Assembly: GCA_016286165.1 (NCBI GenBank)
Contig: JAEESE010000007.1
Location: 1 to 64,000, forward strand
Reading direction: 5' to 3'
From: Bacteroidaceae bacterium
GTDB taxonomy: Bacteria; Bacteroidota; Bacteroidia; Bacteroidales; Bacteroidaceae
Length of the DNA stretch: 64,000 bases
Below the pieces are notes generated by a model. That model had not been told where the DNA came from. It saw only the letters and a program-made list of their open reading frames with translations, and searched no databases. Both the position numbers and the translations under genes were made by a program. Every line of letters starts with the position of its first letter. Position 1 is the stretch's first letter. Shown here piece by piece: positions 1-8,372 of this stretch.

Positions 1-879
1 ATCATCGTGGTGATGATGGTGGTGATGATGGTGATGGTGCTCATGGTGGTCATCATCGTCATCGTCATCGTCATCGTCGTCATGATGGTGATGATGGTGC
101 TCGTCGTGTTCATCATCGTCATCATCGTCTTCCTCTACATCACCGTGATGATTCTCAATTTCCTCAATCCAGGCAGCCGAAGTAGCCACTTTATCGAAGT
201 CGAACATGTGGGTATTCAGCAGTCTGTCAAGGTCTATGTCGCAGTAGTCACACTCTATGATCTCGGCCTTGGGTTGAATGGCACGGATAATCTCACGGAT
301 TCGTCCCAACTCATGAGGCGTTACCTCAGAAGCCTTGTTCAGCAAGATGATGTTGCAGAACTCAATCTGCTGGATAACAAGATTCTCAATATCATCCTCC
401 TCGAGGTTGGGGCGAAGGAGGTCGCCGCCGTTGCCAAACTCATCGCGCATGCGCAATGCGTCTACTACTGTTGCTATGCAATCCACTACAGGCACACCTT
501 CGCGGATATATTCCAAGCCCATGGTGGGAATCGAGCAAATGGTCTGCGCTATAGGAGCTGGCTCACAAATTCCGCTGGCTTCTATCACTATATAGTCAAA
601 CCGCTGCTGGCGGGTGATGTCACGCAGCTGCTCTATTAGATCCATCTTCAGCGTGCAGCAGATACAACCGTTCTGCAGCGCCACCAGACTCTCGTCCTTC
701 TGCCCTACCACACCGCCTTTCTCTATCAGGTCGGCGTCGATATTCACTTCGCCTATATCATTCACAATCACAGCAAAACGAATACCACGGCGATTGTTTA
801 GAATTCGGTTAAGCAGCGTTGTTTTGCCGCTGCCCAGATAACCAGTGAGCAGCAGCACAGGAATTGATTCTATTTTCAT
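1..879 (-). CDS. CobW/COG0523 family P-loop GTPase (metal chaperone type), 3' end outside window
   Basis: G3E-family GTPase of the CobW/YjiA/ZNG1 type, probably a zinc or cobalt metallochaperone. It starts at the ATG at 879 and reads 293 codons to the window edge without a stop, so the C-terminus is missing. The N-terminus carries Walker A (GYLGSGKTT, residues 13-21), and the family's metal-binding CxCC motif appears as GCICC near residue 70. An NKAS-type guanine-specificity motif follows near residue 186. From about residue 250 the protein becomes an almost pure run of His, Asp and Glu. That tail is encoded by cat/cac/gat repeats up to position 1. Such His-rich tails are typical metal-binding extensions of this family. 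Substrate metal is inferred, not shown. The adjacent plus-strand open frame over the same DNA is only the mirror of the repeat. Confidence 0.9.
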   Translation of the reverse strand, partial: MKIESIPVLLLTGYLGSGKTTLLNRILNNRRGIRFAVIVNDIGEVNIDADLIEKGGVVGQKDESLVALQNGCICCTLKMDLIEQLRDITRQQRFDYIVIEASGICEPAPIAQTICSIPTMGLEYIREGVPVVDCIATVVDALRMRDEFGNGGDLLRPNLEEDDIENLVIQQIEFCNIILLNKASEVTPHELGRIREIIRAIQPKAEIIECDYCDIDLDRLLNTHMFDFDKVATSAAWIEEIENHHGDVEEDDDDDDEHDEHHHHHHDDDDDDDDDDDHHEHHHHHHHHHHHDD

Positions 880-929
880 TGTTGTTGGTTTTATTGTAGA
901 TGATTAGATTCTCTTTTTATATCCGACTG

Positions 930-937
930 CAAAGGTA
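930..937 (-). promoter_or_regulatory. Bacteroidetes -7 box for the CobW-family gene
   Basis: On the minus strand this reads TACCTTTG, a match to the TAnnTTTG -7 element, about 50 bp upstream of the start codon at 879. No clear -33 TTTG is seen at the usual 19-21 bp spacing. Confidence 0.6.
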
Positions 938-1028
938 TAAAAAGATTAGAAAACAATGAGTCGAGAATAGGTATTATTTTGATGAAGAAACGAATAAATC
1001 TATAAATCATGTAGCGATACTACAGATT

Positions 1029-1116
1029 ACGACCAGTCATAACCGCCTGCACGACCGTTCATAAACGGCTATACGACCGTTCATAACGGGCTATACGACC
1101 GGTCATATTGAACGAG
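1029..1116. repeat. 22-bp-period tandem array, four units, core ACGACCNGTCATA
   Basis: Four consecutive 22-bp units begin at 1029, 1051, 1073 and 1095, each opening with acgacc followed by a variable base, then g or t, and tcata. The second half of each unit is degenerate. The same core with the same 22-bp period occurs at 30682-30791. There are no CRISPR-like conserved repeats with unique spacers. Confidence 0.8.
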
Positions 1117-1169
1117 GCAAAGATTTAAGGAAATAACAGGTTAAGCTAATAGAGAAATTAGGTTAACCT

Positions 1170-1256
1170 ATAAGGCCGATTAAGTTGGGTTAATTCGGCT
1201 GTTAAGCTGGGATTACTCGGCTGTTAGGTTGGGATTATTCGGCTGTTAGGTTGGGA
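1170..1256. repeat. Second 22-bp-period tandem array, unit TTATTCGGCTGTTAGGTTGGGA
   Basis: Units at 1190-1212 (23 bp), 1213-1234 and 1235-1256 are nearly identical, and a decayed unit precedes them at 1170-1189. A further partial match (aatcggctgtt) lies near 1287. It differs in sequence from the array at 1029 but has the same period. The whole 880-1298 gap holds only the promoter and these two arrays, with no credible open frame. Confidence 0.8.
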
Positions 1257-1298
1257 TAATTAAAAACAGCGGATTAATGGCGTGGATAATCGGCTGTT

Positions 1299-2036
1299 CT
1301 ACTTATTGTTTACGCCATAGCCAAAGAGGGCGAAATCGGCGCGAAGCGGATCGTCGGGAAATATCTGGGCAAGGCGGGCAGTAAGGCGGCGACAAGCCGA
1401 CATTGAGGCTGTGCTGCTCTTGATGAGCCCGAGGCGCTGAGCTTGTTGCAAGACATGTGTGTCAAGTGGCATAAGAAGTGTGCGTCGATCGATGAAGTCT
1501 GCCCACAGGCCGAGGTCAACGGGCGAATCGGTTCTCACCATCCACCGCAGGAACATGCACAAGCGCTTGCAGGCTGAAGTTGTGTCCTTGGGGATAATTC
1601 CTCCACTGCCATGATCTTTGAAATAATGGATAATGACCTCGAGGGTACTAAAGCCATCGGAGGCGTTTTTGCGGACGAATTCGCCCAAAGTGCCGTATCC
1701 GTTGAGCAAACTGGAATAAGAGCAGAGGAAAGCGTGCATGGCCTGATGGCTGTAGAGGCGGTAGAAAGAACGGCAGTCGTCGGCTGAAAAGACCGTGCAG
1801 AAAAGACGATTTCGAACCCATTGATCTACGTCGCCACAAGATTTGTCAAGGATAGACTGTATCTTAGGCATGAACTGAGCGCGGCTGCCATAGCTGAGGG
1901 CTGCGGCTATGAAGGCCATTGCCTCTTGATTGGCAGCACCCTTCACTTGGTGCATGAACCACGAAGGGTCGCCAATGAGAAAGTCTGCCGTCTCGTATTG
2001 GCGGGCAAGAGTATGCAGATCAGTGGGTTGATTCAT
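1299..2036 (-). CDS. TIGR02757 / DUF2400 family protein
   Basis: A 245-residue protein of the DUF2400 family, recognised by the N-terminal FLIGDPSWFMHQ stretch and the QEAMAFIAAALSYG region. The C-terminus (DTHVLQQAQRLGL, then a Cys/Arg-rich helix and a DPLRADFALFGYG motif) resembles the helix-hairpin-helix part of DNA glycosylases, so a role in DNA repair or binding is plausible but unproven. The open frame extends 45 codons upstream to 2171, but that extension runs into the tRNA-Leu gene and makes no sense as protein. The ATG at 2036 is therefore the start. It lies about 105 bp downstream of the tRNA cluster and may be co-transcribed with it. Confidence 0.85.
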   Translation of the reverse strand: MNQPTDLHTLARQYETADFLIGDPSWFMHQVKGAANQEAMAFIAAALSYGSRAQFMPKIQSILDKSCGDVDQWVRNRLFCTVFSADDCRSFYRLYSHQAMHAFLCSYSSLLNGYGTLGEFVRKNASDGFSTLEVIIHYFKDHGSGGIIPKDTTSACKRLCMFLRWMVRTDSPVDLGLWADFIDRRTLLMPLDTHVLQQAQRLGLIKSSTASMSACRRLTARLAQIFPDDPLRADFALFGYGVNNK

Positions 2037-2141
2037 TTTGGAGAAGCGGGTTGTAAGGACTTGTATGATGAAATAGTATAAAAAAAACGAGGCCAGGACA
2101 TAAATCCTGACCTCGTCTGCGCTCTTGCATTGCAAACAGCG

Positions 2142-2228
2142 TGGTGAAGAGGAGGAGACTCGAACTCCCACGTCACAATTGACACTACCCCCTCAAAGTA
2201 GCGCGTCTACCAATTCCGCCACCTCTCC
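2142..2228 (-). tRNA. tRNA-Leu (GAG)
   Basis: On the minus strand a type II tRNA folds from GGAGAGG at 2228 to CCTCTTC, discriminator A and an encoded CCA. The anticodon stem CTACT/GGTAG closes the loop TTGAGGG, giving anticodon GAG. A T-arm (GGGAG, TTCGAGT, CTCCT) and a long variable arm are present. Confidence 0.95.
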
Positions 2229-2256
2229 ATGATTGAAGTACTCTGCGATAGCAAGG

Positions 2257-2337
2257 TGCCCAGAACAGGACTCGAACCTGCACGTCTCTCAACACTCGCA
2301 CCTGAAACGAGCGCGTCTACCATTCCGCCACCTGGGC
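2257..2337 (-). tRNA. tRNA-Leu (CAG)
   Basis: Minus-strand type II tRNA with acceptor stem GCCCAGG paired to TCTGGGC. The anticodon stem CTCGT/GCGAG encloses loop TTCAGGT (anticodon CAG), and the T-arm carries TTCGAGT. Unlike its neighbour the 3' end reads ACCT, so CCA is not fully encoded and must be added. Confidence 0.95.
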
Positions 2338-2394
2338 AGGCTCTGCATTGAATCGGGAAAGTACTTCCTGTGTACACATCTTGTAATAAGTTCG

Positions 2395-2467
<73 letters not shown>

Positions 2468-2533
2468 ATACTCTACGCGATGTGTATGCTGTTGCAATCA
2501 ATCAAAGAACGCTTGCTTTCTGTTTTGCGGGTG

Positions 2534-2565
2534 CAAAGGTAATACTTTTTTAGTTTACAGACAAA
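2534..2565 (-). promoter_or_regulatory. Promoter of the tRNA cluster
   Basis: Reading the minus strand, TTTG (2565-2562), a 20-bp spacer and TACCTTTG (2541-2534) match the Bacteroidetes -33/-7 consensus. The site is about 67 bp upstream of tRNA-Gly. Confidence 0.75.
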
Positions 2566-2674
2566 ACTTTTGGGCTTTTTTTTTAAAATATCTTCGACAA
2601 ATGCTTCGAAAAGCACTATTGAGAGGAAAAAACCGCCGTTTTATGGTCTGCTGTTGTCGTATGCTCTTAACGCC

Positions 2675-3901
2675 TTAATCCATGCGCGAGAGATAGTCTT
2701 TGTAGGTATACTGTCGCAGCAGCTCCTGTGTGCCATCGGTATGCTTGATGACAATGGATGGATGATGAACACCGTTGAACATCGTGGTCTTGACGGTGGT
2801 GTAATGAATCATATCCTCGAAAATGAGTGTATCGCCAACCTTCAGTTCACGCGGGAAAAGCCACGAGCTCATAAAATCACCGGCAAGACAAGAGTTGCCG
2901 CCGAGGCGGTAGAGGTATCCTTCATGCTCCTTGTCAAGCGTATGAGCGGTTTGCGATTCAGAAGATGTATTCTCTTCGGTTTGTACCACCTGCGTCGACA
3001 GCTCTTGACTACCCTCCCCTTCTTGAGTTGATATAGAGGAATCCTTTAGTTTTACTTCCGGATAATAAGGCATCTCGAGGCAATCGGGCATATGACAGGT
3101 AAAGCTGACATCGAGGATGGCTGTACGGATACCATGATTTTCAACGATATCAACGACCGATGATACCAATGGTCCCGTTTGCCAGGCGAAGGCACTGCCT
3201 GGCTCAAGAATCATACGAAGATGTGGCCAGCGCTTGTGGAAATCCTGAAGTGTGGATACAAGGAGCTCGACATTGTAGTCCTTACGCGTCATGAGATGTC
3301 CTCCACCGAAGTTAATCCATTTAATCTGTGGAAACCACGGTGAGAACTTATTAATTATATGTTCGAGCGTGCGCGCGAAAGCTTCAGAAGAACTCTCGCA
3401 ATGACAATGGATATGGAAGCCTTCAATGTCTGCCGGGAGCGTTGTTGGGAGGTCTTCAGCCAGGACTCCGAAACGCGAACCCGGGGCACATGGATTGTAT
3501 AACTCAGTCTCTATCTCGCTGTATTCGGGGTTGACGCGCAAGCCGAGAGAGACCTGTGCACCGGATTGCTCTACCATTGGAGCGAAACGGCGGTACTGCG
3601 AAAGGCTGTTGAACGTGATGTGGGAAGAGCATCGCACGATTTCGGGAAAGTCGGCCTCGGTGTAAGCTGGCGAATAGGTGTGAGCTGGCGAGCCGAACTG
3701 CTCAAGGGCCATGCGGGCTTCATCTGGCGACGAGGCCGTGGTGTGGCTGATATACTCACGGAAGATATGGAAAGTCTTCCACAACGCAAAGGCCTTGAAC
3801 GCCAGGATTATCTCGGCGCCCGATCGCTCTGCCACATCGCGGATAAGCGAAAGATTGCGGCGAAGCTTGGTTTCTTCAACTAAATAATAAGGTGTTTGCA
3901 A
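2675..3901 (-). CDS. nspC: Carboxynorspermidine decarboxylase
   Basis: PLP-dependent alanine-racemase-fold decarboxylase that converts carboxy(nor)spermidine to (nor)spermidine, the last step of the alternative polyamine route found in most Bacteroidales. The PLP lysine is K36 in LAFKAFA. The phosphate-binding region ILEPGSAFAW and the catalytic-cysteine segment CHMPDC (C269/C274) are all visible. The protein is 408 residues, longer than usual, because a polar Ser/Thr/Glu/Gln-rich insert of roughly 40 residues (about 285-325) separates the PYYPEVK and YLYRLGGNSC blocks that are normally close together. No in-frame ATG precedes the conserved N-terminus. A stop lies six codons upstream, so TTG at 3901 is the likely start. 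Confidence 0.92.
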   Translation of the reverse strand: MQTPYYLVEETKLRRNLSLIRDVAERSGAEIILAFKAFALWKTFHIFREYISHTTASSPDEARMALEQFGSPAHTYSPAYTEADFPEIVRCSSHITFNSLSQYRRFAPMVEQSGAQVSLGLRVNPEYSEIETELYNPCAPGSRFGVLAEDLPTTLPADIEGFHIHCHCESSSEAFARTLEHIINKFSPWFPQIKWINFGGGHLMTRKDYNVELLVSTLQDFHKRWPHLRMILEPGSAFAWQTGPLVSSVVDIVENHGIRTAILDVSFTCHMPDCLEMPYYPEVKLKDSSISTQEGEGSQELSTQVVQTEENTSSESQTAHTLDKEHEGYLYRLGGNSCLAGDFMSSWLFPRELKVGDTLIFEDMIHYTTVKTTMFNGVHHPSIVIKHTDGTQELLRQYTYKDYLSRMD

Positions 3902-3970
3902 AGCTGAAAGATGGCTTTAATATGAAAGACTAACGATGACCTTGACGCTAACTGTAAACGATAGACGTTA

Positions 3971-4030
3971 AGCTCAATTATAGTTTAACGATTAACGTTT
4001 AGCTGAATTATCGTTTAACGATTAACGTTT
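3971..4030. repeat. Two 30-bp tandem repeats upstream of nspC
   Basis: Positions 3971-4000 and 4001-4030 are copies of a 30-bp unit containing gtttaacgattaacgttt, differing at two sites. A decayed partial copy precedes them. The unit contains a short palindrome around aacgattaacgtt. The array lies between the 3' end of the PCMD-like gene and the start of nspC. Confidence 0.75.
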
Positions 4031-4053
4031 TGCGTTTAATGCATCATAAGAAC

Positions 4054-5010
4054 TTAGTAATTGAACTTCACGTTGTCGAGCCACAAGGTAGTTCCCTCAG
4101 CACCGATATAAGCGCCGCCATGGCTGCTGGCAAATTGCAGGCAGAGGTGGGTTGGTGTTTCATTGGCATCACCCCACTCTATCTCGCGCACGGGCACCAT
4201 TTTACCCTTGCTGTTGAGGGCATACTTCTGGTCGTCGCCGCCCTGGAAGAGATTCATGTAGGGCTTGTAGTAGTTCTCGCCGGTAATGTCGCCATAGTAA
4301 ATCTTAAACTTGGCGCCGTTGACCCAGTCGGCTGTCTCTTTGGTGAAATACTGAATGGCGGTACCAACACGCTTGGCGTAGATATTGCCTTCGGAATCCT
4401 CCCAACGCTTTTGCAGCAGAAGGATGAACGAAGGATGGTCCATGCCCGGGATGGTCTTAACGGGGCTGAAGCCTGTCTGGCGGATACGGTCACTCTTGCC
4501 TGAGAGCTTGACCTTATAGTCAAACTGAATGGACGAAGGCTTCACGGTGAAAGGAATGCCATAGTCGAGGTAACGCATTGGGTTGCTGGAACTTGTGATA
4601 GGCTCCATCATGTTGCCGACATAGATGGAACCGGCTGCCAACACGTGGACATTGACCAGTCCGAGCACCTTGACGCCCACGACATGGGTGGTCATACGGG
4701 CGCAGTAGCCATTGCCGCGTTTCTCGCGGAAGACAGAAATATTACTCTTGGTGACGCCGGCAACCTTAGCCATAATATTGCTGTTTGCCCAGGGCGAGCC
4801 GCCCTGATTGACGTAAGGCACAGCTCCGTTCCAAGTGCCGCTGGGGCCTACTTCGTAAATAGTCTTAGTGGCTCCACCGATAATCTTGCTTTCCCTGATG
4901 TCGCGGGTTATCCAGTTGTCGAAATTAGAATACTTCAGTTGAACACTCTGAGCATTTGCTGCAAAAGGAAATACAACAAAAGCCAAAAGGATTAATGATG
5001 ATCTTTTCAT
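4054..5010 (-). CDS. Secreted PCMD-like (putative carbohydrate metabolism) domain protein
   Basis: A 318-residue exported protein that starts at ATG 5010 with a type I signal peptide ending near AANAQ. The upstream extension to 5067 has no signal-peptide logic. The mature protein is a single domain: an NFDNW-type opening, and a C-terminal FASSHGGAYIGAEGTTLWLDNVKFNY block that matches the ending of PCMD domains (PF13201), a beta-sandwich fold found in Bacteroidetes surface proteins. The domain assignment is from pattern memory and is moderate. It lies 16 bp downstream of the GH25 gene and is likely co-transcribed. The ligand is unknown. Confidence 0.7.
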   Translation of the reverse strand: MKRSSLILLAFVVFPFAANAQSVQLKYSNFDNWITRDIRESKIIGGATKTIYEVGPSGTWNGAVPYVNQGGSPWANSNIMAKVAGVTKSNISVFREKRGNGYCARMTTHVVGVKVLGLVNVHVLAAGSIYVGNMMEPITSSSNPMRYLDYGIPFTVKPSSIQFDYKVKLSGKSDRIRQTGFSPVKTIPGMDHPSFILLLQKRWEDSEGNIYAKRVGTAIQYFTKETADWVNGAKFKIYYGDITGENYYKPYMNLFQGGDDQKYALNSKGKMVPVREIEWGDANETPTHLCLQFASSHGGAYIGAEGTTLWLDNVKFNY

Positions 5011-5026
5011 TGTGTCTGCATTTAAG

Positions 5027-5977
5027 TTAATTATCATGAAGCCCCACGAGGTCGATTGCTTCGGCATCGATAGTCAAGTCGTGAAGCTCTTGAAGTGTAC
5101 CATTGAAGATGTTGCAGTCCACATAGCCCTTAATGCCGTCGACATGGCCGACATCAGTGTACTGCCAGAACTGCCACGAGCCCGTGTATTCGAGTTCACT
5201 CACATAGTAATGAGCAATCCAATAGGGATAGTCGTCGAAGAAGGGATCGCTAAGATATTTCAGTTTGAATTTGTATCCGGTATATATGATAGGCTTTACG
5301 CCATAAAACTTTTCAACGATGATAAGCCACTGACGAACACGTTGTTGCAGTTCGCGCACAGACAGATTGCCCGACTTCTCGACATCAAGCACGGGAGGAA
5401 GATCGCCTGCCTCGAGGTGCACTTGTTTGAGGAAGAACTGCGCCTGGCGGACGGCATCAACATCAGGGGCAAAGAAATGGTAGGCTCCACGTAGGATGTC
5501 GTTCTGCCGGGCTTGATAGAAATTCTCGTTGAAGTTCTCATCAATGATACTCACGCCTTCGGTGGCCTTAATAAACACAAAACGTATAGGCTGGTGATGG
5601 ATATCGGCATTGCGCAACCGTTCCCAGTCAATACGATCCTGATAATGGCTTATGTCAAGGCCTTGCACTTCAAAGCCTTGCGGGTAGTCAGGCTCGCCAT
5701 AGATTGCTTTCCAGCGAAAAGAGAAGGGCCCGACGAAGAAGTAGTAAAAGAGAAAAAGATAGACCGCCACCACAAGACCGAGACCTGTGATGAGAGCCCA
5801 TAAAGGCACACGGCGCCAGAATGGCTTTCTCACGTTTTTGCGACGTGAACCGCGGTTACGCTTCTTCCTATGTGAGGAAGAGGCACTTTGGGAAGATGTG
5901 CGTTTCTTTTGCACAGACGTACCCGCACCATGAAGTGCGGGCACGCTGGCAGAAGATGAATTATTACGCTTGTTCAA
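5027..5977 (-). CDS. GH25-family lysozyme (N-acetylmuramidase) with N-terminal membrane anchor
   Basis: A 316-residue membrane-anchored muramidase. Residues 1-58 are basic and Ser-rich (cytoplasmic), 60-82 form one transmembrane helix, and the GH25 barrel follows from about residue 103. It carries the hallmark GLDISHYQ (D108) and the acidic strand motif PVLDVEKSG, which supply the usual Asp/Glu catalytic residues, plus WQFWQYTD near the C-terminus. The family cleaves the beta-1,4 MurNAc-GlcNAc bond of peptidoglycan. The start overlaps the 3' end of pfp by 14 bp, which suggests translational coupling. A cell-wall remodelling role is inferred. Confidence 0.9.
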   Translation of the reverse strand: MNKRNNSSSASVPALHGAGTSVQKKRTSSQSASSSHRKKRNRGSRRKNVRKPFWRRVPLWALITGLGLVVAVYLFLFYYFFVGPFSFRWKAIYGEPDYPQGFEVQGLDISHYQDRIDWERLRNADIHHQPIRFVFIKATEGVSIIDENFNENFYQARQNDILRGAYHFFAPDVDAVRQAQFFLKQVHLEAGDLPPVLDVEKSGNLSVRELQQRVRQWLIIVEKFYGVKPIIYTGYKFKLKYLSDPFFDDYPYWIAHYYVSELEYTGSWQFWQYTDVGHVDGIKGYVDCNIFNGTLQELHDLTIDAEAIDLVGLHDN

Positions 5978-7610
5978 GTTTCAGAGTTTTTGTACACTGA
6001 TCGCATACTTCAGCGGGACCGAAGTACTGGATGGGACCAGGGTAGACATAAGCCGTACGGCGAGCCCAGTCTTCGCGGTGAGCTGCAAAATACTTGAAGG
6101 GGGCACCGTCGAGCTCCACGAGAGCCTTGCGGATAACGGGCTTATCGGCACCGTTGCGGCGCTCGATGTTCATCATCATCGTGATGGGCACACCACCGGC
6201 AACCCACTCTGCAGCGGGGGCTGTAGTGTTCTTCACGATTGACATATAACCTGTCTTGCCGTTGGCAATGAGGCGACTGGCGTTGTAGCCGAGGCTGTAG
6301 CAATAGTCAGCATCGTAGTTGGAGGGAGCAGCGCAGCGGCCTTCGTAACCGAAGAAGTGGTGTTGTGTGCTGAACTTGCCAACGTACTTGCCCTCAGCCT
6401 TCATAGCAGCCAAGCGCTTGGCAACCATGCGCGAGAGCAGCTTCTCTGTCTCGATGAGGCTTACCTGAACATTGCCGTGAGGATCGCGGTCGAGGCAGAG
6501 CTGGCGAGCAACATCCTCGGGCAGGCTTTCGAGCACTGCGAGGTTGTCAGCTGCGATTGAGCCCTTAACGAAAGCAATCTGCTCCTCGGCATTAGCAAAC
6601 TCACGAGGCTCGCCAGTAGCGGGATCTGTAAGCACCTCGTTGAGCTCACGGATGAGTTTCTTGATAGCGGGGATGAACTCGATAAGGCCTTCGGGGATAA
6701 GCACTGTACCGAAGTTGTTGCCGTCGGCAGCACGTGCTGCTACGATATTGGCGATGTAGTTGACAACGTCGTCGAGGCTCATCTCCTTCTGCTCAACCTC
6801 CTCGCTCACGAGGCATACGTTGGGCTGAGTCTGCAGGGCACATTCGAGGGCGATGTGGCTGGCTGAACGGCCCATGAGCTTGATGAAGTGCCAGTATTTA
6901 CGTGCACTGTTGCAGTCGCGCTGGATGTTACCGATGAGTTCGCTATAGGTCTTGCAAGCGGTGTCGAAGCCGAAAGATGTCTCAATCTGCTCGTTCTTGA
7001 GGTCACCGTCAATGGTCTTGGGGCAACCGATAACCTGAACACCGTAGTTCTTGGCTGCGTAGTACTCGGCGAGCACGCAGGCATTGGTGTTGGAGTCGTC
7101 GCCACCGATTATTACGAGTGCCTTGATGCCCAGCTCGCGGAGAATCTCGATACCTTTTTCAAACTGGTCTACCTTCTCAAGCTTAGTGCGACCAGAACCG
7201 ATGATATCGAAACCGCCTGTATTGCGGTATTCATCAATAATGTCGGACGTGAGCTCCATGTACTTGTGGTCAACAAGACCGCCAGGGCCAAGTATGAAGC
7301 CGTAGAGCTTCGAAGCGGGATTGATGCTCTTCACACCATCGAAGAGGCCGCTGATGACGTTGTGACCGCCAGGAGCCTGACCACCGCTGAGGATTACACC
7401 CACGTTGATGGGCTCAAACTGTTTTGCTTCGCCGGGAACGAATTCAATCACAGGCAGGCCATAGGTGTTAGGGAAGAGTTCACGAATCTTGTCCTGATCG
7501 CCTACGCTCTGAGTGGCAGCTCCTTCGCAAGCTACTACGGGGCCTTGAAGAGCCTTGGGCAACTTAGGCTGATAAGCAGCCCTTGCAATCTGTAATGCGC
7601 TTTTTTCCAT
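5964..7610 (-). CDS. pfp: Pyrophosphate--fructose-6-phosphate 1-phosphotransferase
   Basis: PPi-dependent phosphofructokinase of the long (about 550-residue) form, reversibly converting fructose 6-phosphate and PPi to fructose 1,6-bisphosphate. The nucleotide/PPi loop [14 protein letters not shown] is at residues 71-84. The GGDDSN motif is at 169-174, where the second Asp marks PPi rather than ATP use. PKTIDGD, with the catalytic base, is at 197-203. A C-terminal [14 protein letters not shown] tail contains two cysteines. It starts at ATG 7610, 64 bp after the DUF3127 gene, and overlaps the GH25 gene by 14 bp. Confidence 0.95.
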   Translation of the reverse strand: MEKSALQIARAAYQPKLPKALQGPVVACEGAATQSVGDQDKIRELFPNTYGLPVIEFVPGEAKQFEPINVGVILSGGQAPGGHNVISGLFDGVKSINPASKLYGFILGPGGLVDHKYMELTSDIIDEYRNTGGFDIIGSGRTKLEKVDQFEKGIEILRELGIKALVIIGGDDSNTNACVLAEYYAAKNYGVQVIGCPKTIDGDLKNEQIETSFGFDTACKTYSELIGNIQRDCNSARKYWHFIKLMGRSASHIALECALQTQPNVCLVSEEVEQKEMSLDDVVNYIANIVAARAADGNNFGTVLIPEGLIEFIPAIKKLIRELNEVLTDPATGEPREFANAEEQIAFVKGSIAADNLAVLESLPEDVARQLCLDRDPHGNVQVSLIETEKLLSRMVAKRLAAMKAEGKYVGKFSTQHHFFGYEGRCAAPSNYDADYCYSLGYNASRLIANGKTGYMSIVKNTTAPAAEWVAGGVPITMMMNIERRNGADKPVIRKALVELDGAPFKYFAAHREDWARRTAYVYPGPIQYFGPAEVCDQCTKTLKLEQA

Positions 7611-7674
7611 TGCGTTAAGTATAATTTGTTAAAGTAATTCTATAAGCTATTAAGAAGGGATTTCCATCGATGAC

Positions 7675-8130
7675 TTAGAAGGGAAGGTCATCGGTGCTTT
7701 CGCCTCCGAAGGCCGGTGCGGGAGCGGCATCAGGAGCGGCAGTAGCTGCTGCTTGAGCGGGCGGGAAGGGAGCATCAGCCGATGCAGCGGCAGCAGGCTG
7801 AGCGGGCGGGAAGGGAGCACCTTCGGCAGGAGCAGCGGCAGCTACGGGAGCGTTGGGATCGTAAGGCACTGCGCGCCAAGCTCTGATTTGATTGTACCAG
7901 CGTCCGTTATACTCACGTGCATCAATGTCGAAACTGACGGTAAGCAACTGACCCACCTGAATGTTCATCTGCGCAATCTTGTCTGAACCAAACACCTCAA
8001 ACAAGCACTTGCGAGGATACTGTTCCATCGTTTCCAATACGTAAGATGCTACTTTCCACTCTGAACCGGTGCGCTGAGAGACTCCTCCGCGTTCGGGCAG
8101 CACAAAAATAATTTTTCCTGAGATTTCCAT
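7675..8130 (-). CDS. DUF3127 family OB-fold-like protein with SSB-like acidic tail
   Basis: A 151-residue protein. Residues 1-92 match DUF3127 (PF11325): EISGKIIFVLPE, then FEVFGSDKI and QVGQLLTVSFDIDAREYNGRWYNQIRAW, resembling an OB-fold beta barrel. Residues 95-140 are a low-complexity Ala/Pro linker with the APFPPAQ unit used twice. The protein ends in DDLPF. Linker plus acidic tip is the layout of single-stranded DNA-binding proteins, whose C-terminal DDIPF recruits partners, so a DNA-related role is a fair inference. It is the first gene of the minus-strand pfp string and is divergent from dnaN. Confidence 0.85.
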   Translation of the reverse strand: MEISGKIIFVLPERGGVSQRTGSEWKVASYVLETMEQYPRKCLFEVFGSDKIAQMNIQVGQLLTVSFDIDAREYNGRWYNQIRAWRAVPYDPNAPVAAAAPAEGAPFPPAQPAAAASADAPFPPAQAAATAAPDAAPAPAFGGESTDDLPF

Positions 8131-8216
8131 TTCTTTCTCGTTAATATTATAATTAATGTATGTTGTGATTCTGTCTAATCCTGATGAAAAACGTATGATT
8201 TTCTTTTTTTGCGATG

Positions 8217-8224
8217 CAAAAGTA
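8217..8224 (-). promoter_or_regulatory. -7 box for the DUF3127 gene
   Basis: Minus strand reads TACTTTTG, matching TAnnTTTG, about 87 bp upstream of the ATG at 8130. No good -33 element is visible. Confidence 0.55.
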
Positions 8225-8263
8225 AGTCTTTCTTGTCGGTTTTGCTAATTTTAAGAGGAAATT

Positions 8264-8295
8264 TTTGTTCAGCTCCGCAAAAAAGCATATCTTTG
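8264..8295 (+). promoter_or_regulatory. Promoter of the dnaN operon
   Basis: TTTG (8264-8267), a 20-bp spacer and TATCTTTG (8288-8295) form a full Bacteroidetes promoter. The start of transcription near 8302 would leave a 70-nt leader before dnaN. Confidence 0.8.
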
Positions 8296-8372
8296 CTCGG
8301 TTTTAGGACAAAAATATCACAATAACGATATCGTCAAATCACACGAACAACAATAAAAACCCAATAAGAAAC

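Noticed and set aside
7..639. Open plus-strand frame over the left edge coding a Met/Val/Ile-rich protein
   Set aside because: It is the complement of the His/Asp repeat and body of the CobW-family gene; the minus frame carries all the conserved GTPase motifs.
1029..1256. Possible CRISPR array
   Set aside because: The period is 22 bp with the whole unit partly conserved, there are no unique spacers and no cas genes.
2036..2171. N-terminal extension of the DUF2400 protein
   Set aside because: The extension overlaps the tRNA-Leu gene and has no family similarity.
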